64,000 nucleotides of DNA from Limnohabitans sp. T6-5 (GTDB lineage: Bacteria; Pseudomonadota; Gammaproteobacteria; Burkholderiales; Burkholderiaceae_C), in assembly GCF_003063315.1 (NCBI RefSeq), contig NZ_NERV01000002.1, forward strand, positions 806,001 to 870,000, in the 5' to 3' direction. The translations under genes were made by a program, and so were the position numbers. The notes below the pieces were generated by a model that had not been told where the DNA came from, did no database searches, and was given only the letters and a program-made list of their open reading frames with translations. Each line of letters starts with the position of its first letter. Position 1 is the stretch's first letter. Shown here one piece after another: positions 8,201 through 16,450 of this stretch.

Positions 8201-8918
8201 CATGCTGAAAGGCGAACCATTGACAAGTCCAGTCGTCAGGCAGTTGTCTGTTGACTGCGTCTATCAACTTATCCTCCCAGCCTGCATCCTTCCACCACTC
8301 CCGTACTATTAGAGCAAGTACCTTCTTTTCCTTATTATCTATAGACACATTTAGATTCTTGGCGCTATGGAGCAATTGACTAGCGGCTGACCAGCCTGGA
8401 TCAGCTGCGACTTGTAGCTCTCGCTCGACTCCAATGTTTTTAAGTAGCACGGCACTTTGCTCGTCACGCAAAGATACAGCATCAACCAAACTAAACACGT
8501 CGCGCACGATTTCACGCGACTGGGTACTGTTTAAAGGTCCTACTCCGTGCGCCAGGATTAATGTCCTAACGCCAAACTGACGTGCCATGTAAAAGGGGCG
8601 TGCATATCTGGCAACATCCACTTTTATTGAATCATAGAGTCCGTCGAAATTAAATGGACTATGGTCTTGAAAAATCCCGCCGCCCCCCATGACGAACAAG
8701 TCACTATCCGACAGTGCTTGAGCAATTTCTCCAAGATTATCAAAATCAACTACGTGTGTCCCATACTTTCTGGCAGTGACCTCAGGGTTTAGGCTAATAA
8801 TTGTTAATTCACCACCGATTTCATGGATCCATTCAAACATCAATCCTAATAACAACTCATCACCAATGTTGGTTGCACCATACCAACCACATATGATCAC
8901 TTTAAGATTTTTTTTCAT
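5295..8918 (-). CDS. 1207-residue fusion: polysaccharide pyruvyltransferase-like, coiled coil, two glycosyltransferase domains
   Basis: Residues about 1-360 resemble the polysaccharide pyruvyl transferase/CsaB family: GWYGATNIGDELLLGLM, VMGGGGIFQDHSPF, ILAHGVGPLN, SMRLHGSILSLALNKP. Residues about 400-560 are a charged, Gln/Asn-rich coiled coil with a 35-residue unit repeated twice. Residues about 620-950 look like a GT-B-type domain (EIVIVASHPFSWMAEHHRAG). Residues from about 965 form a GT2 domain (VSVVILIHNNV, DSDQWF, CFEDTDLCFQI). I infer that one polypeptide decorates and extends the chain, with the coiled coil as spacer or oligomeriser. It is strongly AT-rich and sits between wzt and wecB. 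No frameshift is visible. Confidence 0.82.
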   Translation of the reverse strand: MKKNLKVIICGWYGATNIGDELLLGLMFEWIHEIGGELTIISLNPEVTARKYGTHVVDFDNLGEIAQALSDSDLFVMGGGGIFQDHSPFNFDGLYDSIKVDVARYARPFYMARQFGVRTLILAHGVGPLNSTQSREIVRDVFSLVDAVSLRDEQSAVLLKNIGVERELQVAADPGWSAASQLLHSAKNLNVSIDNKEKKVLALIVREWWKDAGWEDKLIDAVNRQLPDDWTCQWFAFQHAVDENRASSDKPFLDRLTSSLDTRIQSEIVVCSDVEQTFADIGRCDAVVSMRLHGSILSLALNKPCAFLEYDDKMTQAHNMANIPPELRIKLTAPHGSYQELFAQLFSGKSNWRLSPMVLNSLQTSALEHRQLLVDSMAHAAGQIKDKWKSNDFDWLGAWLQNLIWQRQTLLRANGKANDLLLYRDFQINQRDIQYKERKIKYDGLLQDQISNGRNYEKIIENLRSQIDEKNSYIQDKEIYISQLIIKNNSQNLYIQNLRSQIDEKNSYIQDKEIYISQLIIKNSSQNLYILDKEVYIAKLNQEIERRNAELGEKMKRKILTFSQKVKRAIYLYQNGGLRALISTIRMRRRVRQAQLHNDRLSNNQTFAIGPGIAPLYVDRLEEAAQLRSEEIVIVASHPFSWMAEHHRAGQLARAAIGAGHRVVYVSAGVDAEMQIPAGMLFLHLEGLDLEALFNRISQNAVIINFVVDQTVLPIIEFARIKGLRVNLDVCGKGGNLQIMNTPLFDKLASFANKICFADDSDGQFLKGKGYDVMYLPTAVSHTFFDPYREYAQPAQFKNDSRDKAIVFAPDGEGLIDWKYLTRTAELNPGVAFYLLGLTNYSDPLPVNIVMLTNEYLNQVNAFIAFSEFVLAPVIPMSTAADAVLQGIIAGGFLGKPVISSQPLMLENLQNLIHLPVPEYLGSLANRFSEVSSNELFVAKNACLARLESLISFQKRKDVSVVILIHNNVRIIGRCLETLLHHCGAFIHEVIVVDNASVDGGAEFVEMHYPQVKLIRNPENGCSSGRNLGVKHSTGKYLAFFDSDQWFTGGSGFAEALAILENNDNVGVIGWNAGWFDSTRTDLGGMIADYCPNRAMNSQAIRIGFRSDIGFLGTSGFFMRSVTFDAIEGFDTYYDPTCFEDTDLCFQIRALKMDVSFRDLSGIRHQPHQTTGADSGSDKYRKLFLRNANYFKEKWKAYPDFYLDYKI
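7333..7542 (-). repeat. two tandem 105-bp repeats encoding the coiled coil
   Basis: Bases 7333-7437 and 7438-7542 are almost identical and exactly 35 codons long, so frame is kept. They encode the unit beginning DKEIYISQLIIKN and containing SQIDEKNSYIQ. A third, shorter relative follows in the protein (DKEVYIAKLNQEIER). Copy number probably varies by slippage or unequal crossing-over, changing the spacer length between the enzyme domains. Confidence 0.93.
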
Positions 8919-8934
8919 ATCAGTTCCTTTATTT

Positions 8935-10200
8935 TTACGATTTAATCAAGGATACAGAAGGGTTAGGAGAAAGCCAGCCAGAGCCACAATTTTCCTGAGG
9001 AACTATATCTATATACCCGGCATAAGGGAGTCTGACGTGACGCTTATATTCACCATTATCGATATCGCCAACACCGATGGCTAGTACATATCGATTACCT
9101 CCAAAATTTGCATTTAAAGACCAAGTGACGGTAAAGTCCCCTGCTTTCAGACAGCCCAGCGAGATGTTCATTTGCTGCGTAGTCGCGCTCCACAGGACTA
9201 TGTCATCGACACTTTTAATCTGCATGCCAAAGCAAGGCGCCTCTACAGGGTTATGCACTAAAAGAGTAACTTTAACTGTGAAGCTATCCCCATGTTCAAA
9301 AGTTTTTCTTGGCTGTCCACTAATATCAAGAATTTCAACATTGTTAATAGCGATGCCCTTAGAGCACCCCTGATCGACCTCAATTTCAGATACTGAATCT
9401 TGTGGCACCCCTTCATCCAGCGCGACTCCCCCCTCCTCCTCGACGAGGTCATTGGCATATTGCTTCACCACATCTTTGCAGATGCCGTCTTGAACCAAAA
9501 CACCCCGCCGGAGATAGATGGCGCGGTCGCAGTACTCAATCAAAGTATTGGTGGAATGGGTAACCAGCAAGATAGTGACACCAAGGCGTTGGAGCTCTCG
9601 AATGCGGGTCAGACATTTGGTTTGGAAGGCTGTATCACCAACAGCTAGGGCCTCATCCACAACCAAAATGTCTGGTGACGTATGAATGGCAGTAGCAAAT
9701 GCTAATCGAACAAACATACCCGATGAGTACGTCTTAACTGGCTGGTTAATGAACTCGCCAATGTCTGCAAATGCCTCAATGTCTGAGAAACGGTTGCGCA
9801 TCTCTTGCTGAGAAATGCCCGCAATGCTACCGGCAAGAAACACGTTATCACGTCCAGAGAACTCTGGATTGAAGCCTGCACCGAGTTCTAGCAGTGCCGC
9901 AATACGGCCATTGATAGATACCTCACCGCTTGTTGGGGTCAGCGTGCTGCAGACCATCTGCAGCAATGTCGATTTGCCTGATCCATTTCTGCCAATGATA
10001 CCGACTGTCTCTCCACGGCGTATCCTAAATGAAACATCATGAAGAGCCCAGAAATCGTGCATGAACACGCTCTGACGAAGCCCAAATGCACGCTGTAAAC
10101 GCGGCAAAACAAACTGCATGAAACGGTGCGAGGGCTTGTCATAGATTTGAAAGCATTTCGACAGTCCCCTCACCTCTAGCAGTACATCATCAGAGGACAT
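8935..10200 (-). CDS. wzt: polysaccharide ABC exporter ATPase with C-terminal Wzt domain
   Basis: A 421-residue ATPase energising export of the finished polysaccharide with Wzm. Walker A is GRNGSGKST, the signature YSSGMFVRLAFA, Walker B DILVVDEAL and the switch VTHS. Residues from about 285 form an extra beta-rich domain (FEHGDSFTVKVTLLVHNP, FGMQIKSVDDIVLWSATT), like the Wzt domain that recognises the non-reducing end modification of the chain in O-antigen exporters. The start at 10200 overlaps the wzm stop by 11 bases and excludes an implausible 22-residue extension. Confidence 0.93.
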   Translation of the reverse strand: MSSDDVLLEVRGLSKCFQIYDKPSHRFMQFVLPRLQRAFGLRQSVFMHDFWALHDVSFRIRRGETVGIIGRNGSGKSTLLQMVCSTLTPTSGEVSINGRIAALLELGAGFNPEFSGRDNVFLAGSIAGISQQEMRNRFSDIEAFADIGEFINQPVKTYSSGMFVRLAFATAIHTSPDILVVDEALAVGDTAFQTKCLTRIRELQRLGVTILLVTHSTNTLIEYCDRAIYLRRGVLVQDGICKDVVKQYANDLVEEEGGVALDEGVPQDSVSEIEVDQGCSKGIAINNVEILDISGQPRKTFEHGDSFTVKVTLLVHNPVEAPCFGMQIKSVDDIVLWSATTQQMNISLGCLKAGDFTVTWSLNANFGGNRYVLAIGVGDIDNGEYKRHVRLPYAGYIDIVPQENCGSGWLSPNPSVSLIKS

Positions 10201-10999
10201 CACCAAACCCCTTACGTGTTTTGTTAAAGAACCACAAGCCAAGGCCATAGGTAAGAATACCAACAAGTGTGATGATTAATACAGATTGAAAATCGGGCGG
10301 CGAACCATATATGATAACTTGTCGCGCCTGCTCAATCACCAAGGTCAGTGGATTAGCAAGCATGTAGGATCTGAAAGCTTCAGGTACAGCATCTATTGAA
10401 TAAAATACTGGTGAAAGGAACATCATGACGGCAACAACCATGCCGACCAGCTGGACAATATCGCGAAAAAACACACCTAACGCAGAAACCAACCAAGACA
10501 AGCCTACCAAAAAAAGTATATAAGGCACAAAAATTAATGGCAAATACAAAATTGTCCACTTTAAACTACCTGCCAATGCAATCTGTATGACGCTGAAAGT
10601 AATTAAGCCTGCAATAAAGTGGAATACAGCTGCACCAATGATCGTCCAAGGAAGTATTTCTAATGGAAAAATGACCTTCTTAACGTAGTTGCTGTTAGCC
10701 ACAATCAGCGTCGCCGACTTACTCACACATTCGGCAAACAAACCGTGGACCAGCATACCAATAAAAAGCAAAAGAGTGTAATCATGATTTATCGGCGATA
10801 CACTACCCCAACGAGCCTTGAACACCGTACCAAACACGAAACTGTAGACCAATAACAGAGCCAGGGGATTAATGAATGACCATAAAATCCCTAAAAATGA
10901 ACCACTGTACCGTTGACTGATCTCTCGGCTTGTTAGCTGCCAGATCAATTCTCTGTTCTTTCGAAGACTTGTGAAGCCAAAAATAAAGGTTTTAATCAT
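10190..10999 (-). CDS. wzm: polysaccharide ABC exporter permease
   Basis: A 269-residue inner-membrane protein of the ABC-2 type with about six hydrophobic segments. LTSREISQRYSGSFLGILWSFINPL at the start and PLTLVIEQARQVIIYG near the end are typical of Wzm/TagG permeases. It forms the exporter with the overlapping wzt gene. The pair shows that the polymer is exported by the ABC-transporter route rather than by Wzx/Wzy; no wzx or wzy is seen in the window. Confidence 0.93.
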   Translation of the reverse strand: MIKTFIFGFTSLRKNRELIWQLTSREISQRYSGSFLGILWSFINPLALLLVYSFVFGTVFKARWGSVSPINHDYTLLLFIGMLVHGLFAECVSKSATLIVANSNYVKKVIFPLEILPWTIIGAAVFHFIAGLITFSVIQIALAGSLKWTILYLPLIFVPYILFLVGLSWLVSALGVFFRDIVQLVGMVVAVMMFLSPVFYSIDAVPEAFRSYMLANPLTLVIEQARQVIIYGSPPDFQSVLIITLVGILTYGLGLWFFNKTRKGFGDVL

Positions 11000-11029
11000 A
11001 AGAGGTTTTTTATTTGCATGCCTTCACGT

Positions 11030-12286
11030 TCAAGATAATGAAAATAATTTCTTGTATATATTTTCTTTTTCGTCAATGCATGACTGCAAGTTGTATTTGC
11101 GAGTAAGAAGACTTTTTCCGGCATCCGAAAGATTAATACGAAGCGCTCGATCACTAACAAGATGCAGCATCGCCTCCGCGAACTCTGCAGCAGTGTCACG
11201 AACAACAACGTCTACACCATCTGTAGCCCCCAAACCCTCACAACCTTTACCAGTACTTAAAACCGGAATTCCGTTACTCATAGCCTCAAGAATTTTGACC
11301 CTCACACCACCACCAGAAAGCAAAGGCACGAATAACAGATGAGTCTGCGCGAGCATCTCATCTAACGAGTCCACAAATCCATGGACCAAAATATTCTGCC
11401 CGTCGTGCAACGCTTTGAGCTCATCTGGCGGCGCTGCTCCAAGAAAATGCAGACAGACATTCATCGCCGTCAACCGTTCCTTCACTCTTGGCAAAATTTC
11501 ACGTATGAACCAGAGTACCCCTTCAGCATTTGGATACCACCAGAACCCCCCCATCCACAGTAGATTAACTGGCGGCTCTGTCTTGACAGCGTAGTCGACA
11601 TTTTTTACCGGTAAACAAAGAGGTATGTAACGTTTATCAGCCGCAGTACCAACTCGACTCATGTCACTCATAGAGATGAAAGTCAAGACCTCGAAATTCC
11701 ACTTATTCTCTACCTCCACTTGGTGCGCATTTTTTCGACTAATACGCGCTACAAATTCAACCGCAGCCCTTTTCCAGCCGTTCAATTGCTGTGGAACCCA
11801 AAACGGAAAGATATCAGTTTCGATATTATGACTAACCATTACCGCAGGCAATTTTGGTAGAAATTTTTTAAAAAAAGCCAAGTGACTGGAGTGGACCTCC
11901 ATCGCCTCTATTTTATGTTTCCGAACAAAACGCTTCGCATTGCGCACTGCAGACCTGCTGTAGTAACTTGCGTCCATAAACGGTAACCCATGAAAAATAT
12001 GCTGAACACTGTGCAGCACTTGCCCCCATATACATTTTTGAGAAGGCATAAGTGGTCGATTTTCTACATGAATATCTTTAAAATAACGATTGTATTCAGA
12101 TTGATGCTTACGTATATGTTCAATCTCCGCCTCACCACCAATTGTGTACAGGTATAAATTATACTTTTCCGCTAGCGGCAATAGAGTATTGGTAATATAT
12201 ATCGGAGCACCTGAGTTAGCTGGAAGTGGCGGCGATAATGTAAAAATCAGAAGATTTTTCTTAAGCGAATTAAGCATTTGATTCAT
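11030..12286 (-). CDS. family 4 glycosyltransferase
   Basis: A roughly 418-residue GT-B enzyme. The N-terminal half has [20 protein letters not shown] and [12 protein letters not shown]. The C-terminal half has [19 protein letters not shown] and the donor-binding [20 protein letters not shown]. Acceptor and donor are unknown. The start is uncertain: ATGs at 12286 and 12277 both lack a clear ribosome site and both overlap the end of the upstream acetyltransferase, which suggests translational coupling. Confidence 0.82.
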   Translation of the reverse strand: MNQMLNSLKKNLLIFTLSPPLPANSGAPIYITNTLLPLAEKYNLYLYTIGGEAEIEHIRKHQSEYNRYFKDIHVENRPLMPSQKCIWGQVLHSVQHIFHGLPFMDASYYSRSAVRNAKRFVRKHKIEAMEVHSSHLAFFKKFLPKLPAVMVSHNIETDIFPFWVPQQLNGWKRAAVEFVARISRKNAHQVEVENKWNFEVLTFISMSDMSRVGTAADKRYIPLCLPVKNVDYAVKTEPPVNLLWMGGFWWYPNAEGVLWFIREILPRVKERLTAMNVCLHFLGAAPPDELKALHDGQNILVHGFVDSLDEMLAQTHLLFVPLLSGGGVRVKILEAMSNGIPVLSTGKGCEGLGATDGVDVVVRDTAAEFAEAMLHLVSDRALRINLSDAGKSLLTRKYNLQSCIDEKENIYKKLFSLS

Positions 12287-12881
12287 CGAATATGTCAGTA
12301 TCAAAAAATGGTGAGAAACTTGTTTTATAAGCAATGTGCTGATAACGTTCACCAATTACTTTGGCAGGGACCCCCCCGACAACCGCATAGTCAGGGACCG
12401 ACCGAGTCACAACTGCACCTGCAGCAACTACAGCGCCCTCACCTATAGTAACTCCCGGCAATATAATTGCTCTAGCACCGATCCAAGCATGATCTTTTAT
12501 TATGATTGGTGCACCAGTCGCAGCAAAACCGGGATCATTATGATCATGATGCAAGCTCAACAAACAAGCCTGGAAGGAAATATTAACATTATTTCCTATG
12601 TAAACACCCGAACGTCCATCCAAATATATTTGCCGATTCAAGACGCAATTATTTCCAATTTCAACCAAACAACGATTGTGATAACCCGTAAAAAACAGTC
12701 GCATACTTATATGAGTTTCACGCCCAATACTAACCCCCAATACATTCCTGTAAAATATTTTACGAATTATTTCAAAAGGAAAATAAGCAACAAATGAATT
12801 GCCAATGTAATATTTTAAAGCCGCCGCCAAATAATACAATGAAGATTTTAATAATAAATTTTTTATAATTCTATTTTTCAT
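12270..12881 (-). CDS. left-handed beta-helix acetyltransferase (WcaF/NodL-like)
   Basis: This 203-residue protein has a C-terminal hexapeptide-repeat domain, with [40 protein letters not shown] and [20 protein letters not shown]. The family uses acetyl-CoA to O- or N-acetylate sugars. The His-rich loop [10 protein letters not shown] fits the catalytic loop region. It probably acetylates a residue of the repeat unit. The gene is AT-rich, follows manC after an AT-rich gap, and its end overlaps the downstream glycosyltransferase gene. Confidence 0.85.
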   Translation of the reverse strand: MKNRIIKNLLLKSSLYYLAAALKYYIGNSFVAYFPFEIIRKIFYRNVLGVSIGRETHISMRLFFTGYHNRCLVEIGNNCVLNRQIYLDGRSGVYIGNNVNISFQACLLSLHHDHNDPGFAATGAPIIIKDHAWIGARAIILPGVTIGEGAVVAAGAVVTRSVPDYAVVGGVPAKVIGERYQHIAYKTSFSPFFDTDIFDESNA

Positions 12882-12937
12882 TTGAAATCTTATTTATTTT
12901 TAAATTTTTATTTTATTTTTAACGCCGTATTTTTAAT

Positions 12938-14413
12938 TTAACGCCCATAAATATCAGAAATTCGAACTATATCATCCTCACCCAAATAACCGCCTATTTG
13001 CACCTCAATTAATACAAGATCTTCTTCACCATTGTTACTCAACCGATGATTTTCTTTAAGGGGAATGTAACGGTATTCTCCAGGCCCGGTGGGGTATTCC
13101 ACATCACCAATTTGCACGATGCCATGCCCGCGCACCACCGTCCAATGCTCGGCGCGGTGGTGGTGATATTGCAGGCTCAGCCTCTCACCCGGGCGCACCG
13201 TGATGCGCTTGACTTTGTAGCCGCCTTCTTCTTTGAGCGTGGTGTAGGTGCCCCATGGCCGGTTGACCGACGAGGGCAGCACCGTGCTTTGGTATTGCGC
13301 GCTGTCGATGTGGCGTTGCTTGAGGGCATCGACTACTTTCTTTACGTCTTGCGCTTGGCCTTTGTCGGCAATCAGCAGGGCATCGGGCGTGTGCACGATG
13401 ACGGCGTTGTGGATGCCGATTGTGGCCACCACTTGCTTGTGGCCTTGGGTGTCGATGTGCACATGGGTGTTGCTGGTGTTGACGTCGATCCAGTCGATGT
13501 GGTCGTCGCAGGCCATGGTGTTGCCATTGCCGTCGGCGGTGTGGGCTGCGGCCACCGCGGGCCAGGCGCCCACGTCGCTCCAGCCAAACTTGGCGGGCAC
13601 CAGGGTGACGTTGGTGGCGCGTTCCATGACGGCGTAGTCGATGCTGATGTCTGGCTGCAGGCCAAAGGCGTGAGCATCAAAGCGGGTGATGCTTTGTGTG
13701 GCCCCGACTGTGGTGCCCTGCCCGGCTTGGGCTTGGCTGCTGGCCATAGCGTTTTGTGCGGCGGTTAGCACTTCGGTTGAATGCTGGGCCAAAGCATCGA
13801 GCATGGTGCCTGCGGTAAAGCAGAACATGCCGCTGTTCCAGTAAAAGCGGCCGGTGGCCAAATATTCTTGGGCCGTGGCCAGGTTGGGTTTTTCGACAAA
13901 TTGGATGACAGGCTGTGTCTCGCCGCCGACCTTGGCCACTTCGATGTAGCCAAATCCAGTTTCGGGGCCTGTGGGCTGGATGCCAAAAACCACCAGCTGG
14001 CCTTGTTGGGCATGGCGAGCCGCTTGCAAGGCGTTGGCCACAAAGGCCGAGGTGTCCGGAATCAAGTGGTCTGCCGCCAGCACCAGCATGACGGCGTCGC
14101 GCCCGTGCTGCTGGGCCACGGCCAGTGCGGCCAGGGCAATGGCGGGGGCGGTGTTGCGGCCTTTGGGCTCGAGCAGGTAGCTCACGCGGGGGGGCTGGGC
14201 CATTTCAGCGACCAGGTTTTGCGTGAGGAACAGGTGGTCTTGGTTGGTGACGATGAGCACCTCGTCGGTGCCGCAGGCTTGGCCTCGGGCAATGGCTTGC
14301 TCGAGCAAGGCGCTGCCTCCGAGCTTCATGAAGGGCTTGGGATAGGCTTGACGGGATGCGGGCCAAAGGCGGGTGCCCGCACCACCGGACAGAACGACTG
14401 AGATCAGTTTCAT
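12938..14413 (-). CDS. manC: mannose-1-phosphate guanylyltransferase / mannose-6-phosphate isomerase
   Basis: This 491-residue type II enzyme makes GDP-mannose. The nucleotidyltransferase domain opens VVLSGGAGTRLWPASR and has VLAADHLI, GFGYIEV and FVEKPNL. The C-terminal cupin isomerase domain has RPWGTYTTL, VKRITVRPGERLSLQYHHH and HWTVVRGHGIVQIGD. It is GC-rich, unlike the genes just downstream. The phosphomannomutase gene ends six bases upstream, so the two steps from Man-6-P to GDP-mannose lie together. Confidence 0.95.
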   Translation of the reverse strand: MKLISVVLSGGAGTRLWPASRQAYPKPFMKLGGSALLEQAIARGQACGTDEVLIVTNQDHLFLTQNLVAEMAQPPRVSYLLEPKGRNTAPAIALAALAVAQQHGRDAVMLVLAADHLIPDTSAFVANALQAARHAQQGQLVVFGIQPTGPETGFGYIEVAKVGGETQPVIQFVEKPNLATAQEYLATGRFYWNSGMFCFTAGTMLDALAQHSTEVLTAAQNAMASSQAQAGQGTTVGATQSITRFDAHAFGLQPDISIDYAVMERATNVTLVPAKFGWSDVGAWPAVAAAHTADGNGNTMACDDHIDWIDVNTSNTHVHIDTQGHKQVVATIGIHNAVIVHTPDALLIADKGQAQDVKKVVDALKQRHIDSAQYQSTVLPSSVNRPWGTYTTLKEEGGYKVKRITVRPGERLSLQYHHHRAEHWTVVRGHGIVQIGDVEYPTGPGEYRYIPLKENHRLSNNGEEDLVLIEVQIGGYLGEDDIVRISDIYGR

Positions 14414-14419
14414 GCTTGT

Positions 14420-15880
14420 CTAGCTCAGGATTGTTTTTATTTGGTTCAGGCTTGCCGTCAGCAACTGCTGGGCCTGCTGGGGGCTGCTGGCTTCGGTGTA
14501 GCAACGCAGTTCGGGAGCGTTGCCCGAGGGGCGCAGGTGGATGATGCTGTCGTCGGCCAGGGTGATGCGCAGTCCGTCGGTTGAGTCGGTGTGCACAGCC
14601 TGGCAGCCGGTGAACTGCACAAAAGATTGCAGCGCGGCTGGGTCTTGCGCCAGTTGGCCAATCAGTTGCTGGCTTTGGGCGGTGGGCAGGTTTTGAATGC
14701 GGTCTGCCTGTGTGTAACGCGCTGGCAGCAGCCCGGGCAAGGCAGATAAGGGATGTTGATTGTGCTGGGCCATGGCCAGCACAGCCAGGATGGGCAAGGT
14801 GCTGTCGCGGGTGGGCAGGGGCTGCAGGCCTTTTTGTGGGGTCTGGAGCAAGAAGCCGCCATTGGCCTCAAAACCCGCCACGCTGGTGTGGCCTTGGGCT
14901 TGCAGGGCTTGCATGGCTTCAATCACATAGGGCGAGCCAATGCGGGTGCGTTGGGTGTGCCCAAAGCGGCCAGATTTTTCAAGCGCGGTGTTGGAGCTGA
15001 CTGGCGTGACTACGGTTTGCACGCCCAGCCACAGGGCCGTGAGTGTGCCCAGCACGTCGCCACGCATGAAGCGGCCTTGTTCGTCGCAGACCCAAGGGCG
15101 ATCGCCATCGCCGTCGGTAGAGACCACGGCGTGCAGTTGGTGCTGTGCGCACCAAGCGGCGGCCATGGCTTCGTCGGCCACTGAGACGGCTTCAGTGTCG
15201 ATGGGGACAAACTGGTCGCTGCGGCCAAGGCTGATGACCTGTGCCCCCAGTTGGCTGAGCAGTTGGGTCAGCATGTCGCGACCCACGGCGCTGTGCTGGT
15301 AGACCCCAATGCGCAGGCCTTGCAGGGCTTGTGCGGGCATGAGGTTTGTATAGCGGGCCACATAGGCGGCCAGTGCGGGGCTGCTGCCGTGCTGCGCATG
15401 CACTTGTGCAAGACATTCCGCCAGTTTGGGCAGTTGGCCGTCTTGCGGCACCAGGGCATCGACCGTGATGGCCTGCATGGCGACTTCGTCGGCCTTGAGG
15501 ATTTCGCCTTGGGCGGTATAAAACTTGATGCCGTTGCGGTCAAACGGGATGTGGCTGCCCGTGACCATGATGCCGGGGCTGCCAGTTTGCAAGGCGCGCA
15601 AAGCCAGCGCGGGTGTGGGCAGGCAGCCGGCCCAGTCGGGCTGCAGACCTTCTTGTTGCAAGCCGGCACAGACGGCAGCGGCGATGGCAGGGCTGCTGGG
15701 GCGCAGGTCCCAGCCGATCACACAGTGGCGGGTGCTTTCAAGCAGTTGGCCGGTTTGTCGCAAGTGCCGAATGAAAACGCGCACATAAGTGGCCACAACG
15801 GGCCCGGTCATGTCTGAAACCAGGGCGCGGACGCCGCTGGTGCCAAAACCGACTGTGGGGGCTAAGTCTTTGAGAAACAT
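14420..15880 (-). CDS. phosphomannomutase/phosphoglucomutase family
   Basis: This 486-residue alpha-D-phosphohexomutase has four expected regions: the phosphoserine loop in VTGSHIPFDRNGIKFY, the metal loop TDGDGDRPWV, the sugar-binding FEANGGF and the phosphate-binding RPSGNAPELRCY. The active loop reads TGSHIP rather than the common TASHNP, which places it in a divergent subgroup. It should supply Man-1-P for the adjacent manC. The ATG at 15880, eight bases after the rfbC stop, is preferred over an in-frame start inside rfbC. Confidence 0.87.
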   Translation of the reverse strand: MFLKDLAPTVGFGTSGVRALVSDMTGPVVATYVRVFIRHLRQTGQLLESTRHCVIGWDLRPSSPAIAAAVCAGLQQEGLQPDWAGCLPTPALALRALQTGSPGIMVTGSHIPFDRNGIKFYTAQGEILKADEVAMQAITVDALVPQDGQLPKLAECLAQVHAQHGSSPALAAYVARYTNLMPAQALQGLRIGVYQHSAVGRDMLTQLLSQLGAQVISLGRSDQFVPIDTEAVSVADEAMAAAWCAQHQLHAVVSTDGDGDRPWVCDEQGRFMRGDVLGTLTALWLGVQTVVTPVSSNTALEKSGRFGHTQRTRIGSPYVIEAMQALQAQGHTSVAGFEANGGFLLQTPQKGLQPLPTRDSTLPILAVLAMAQHNQHPLSALPGLLPARYTQADRIQNLPTAQSQQLIGQLAQDPAALQSFVQFTGCQAVHTDSTDGLRITLADDSIIHLRPSGNAPELRCYTEASSPQQAQQLLTASLNQIKTILS

Positions 15881-15887
15881 GTTGAGG

Positions 15888-16439
15888 TCAGGCAAAGAGT
15901 TGCGCTTGGGCAAGACTTGTACCGAGTTGGTCTTTGGCCGACAGTTGTGGCGTCATGCCTTGGGGCCAGGTGATGCCGATGGCCGGGTCGTTCCAGGCGA
16001 TGCAGCGCTCGTGGGCGGGGGCGTAGTAGTCGGTGGTTTTGTACAAGAAGTCTGCAGTGTCCGACAGGACAACAAAGCCGTGGGCGAAGCCCGGTGGCAC
16101 CCAAAATTGTTTGTGGTTGTTTTCGGTCAGCTCAACCCCGGCCCATTGGCCAAAGGTGGGGGAGCTTTTGCGGATGTCCACAGCCACATCAAACACAGCG
16201 CCGCGCACCACGCGCACCAGCTTGCCTTGGGCTTGCTGCAGCTGGTAGTGCAGGCCACGCAACACGCCTTGGGCGCTGCGGCTGTGGTTGTCTTGCACAA
16301 AGTTCACATCGAGGCCAGTTACTTGGTTGAAGTCTTGCTGGTTGAAGCTTTCAAAAAAGAAGCCCCGCGCATCGCCAAAGACCTTGGGCTCAAGGATGAG
16401 CAGGTCGGGGATGTGGGTGGGGGTGACGGTGTAGGGCAT
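15888..16439 (-). CDS. rfbC: dTDP-4-dehydrorhamnose 3,5-epimerase
   Basis: A 183-residue cupin enzyme, third step of dTDP-L-rhamnose synthesis. Family blocks are FGDARGFFFESFNQQDF, NHSRSAQGVLRGLHYQ with the catalytic His, VVRGAVFDVAVDIRKSSPTF, WVPPGFAHGF and the C-terminal WNDPAIGITWP. It is full length. A DUF4143 ATPase gene ends 11 bases before its start, and its first 30 or so codons are duplicated twice upstream at 17861 and 18617. rfbA lies 4.4 kb upstream; rfbB and rfbD are not in the window. Confidence 0.96.
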   Translation of the reverse strand: MPYTVTPTHIPDLLILEPKVFGDARGFFFESFNQQDFNQVTGLDVNFVQDNHSRSAQGVLRGLHYQLQQAQGKLVRVVRGAVFDVAVDIRKSSPTFGQWAGVELTENNHKQFWVPPGFAHGFVVLSDTADFLYKTTDYYAPAHERCIAWNDPAIGITWPQGMTPQLSAKDQLGTSLAQAQLFA

Positions 16440-16440
16440 G
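16347..16440 (-). repeat. rfbC 5'-end repeat, copy 1 (in the intact gene)
   Basis: The first 31 or so codons of rfbC. Two other copies in the same orientation lie at 17861-17914 and 18617-18710, separating the AAA ATPase and ParDE cassettes. Confidence 0.93.
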
Positions 16441-16450
16441 GGGTGAGGAA

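Noticed and set aside
13046..15817. Several long plus-strand frames across manC and the phosphomannomutase gene
   Set aside because: Shadows of two GC-rich genes with intact motifs on the minus strand.
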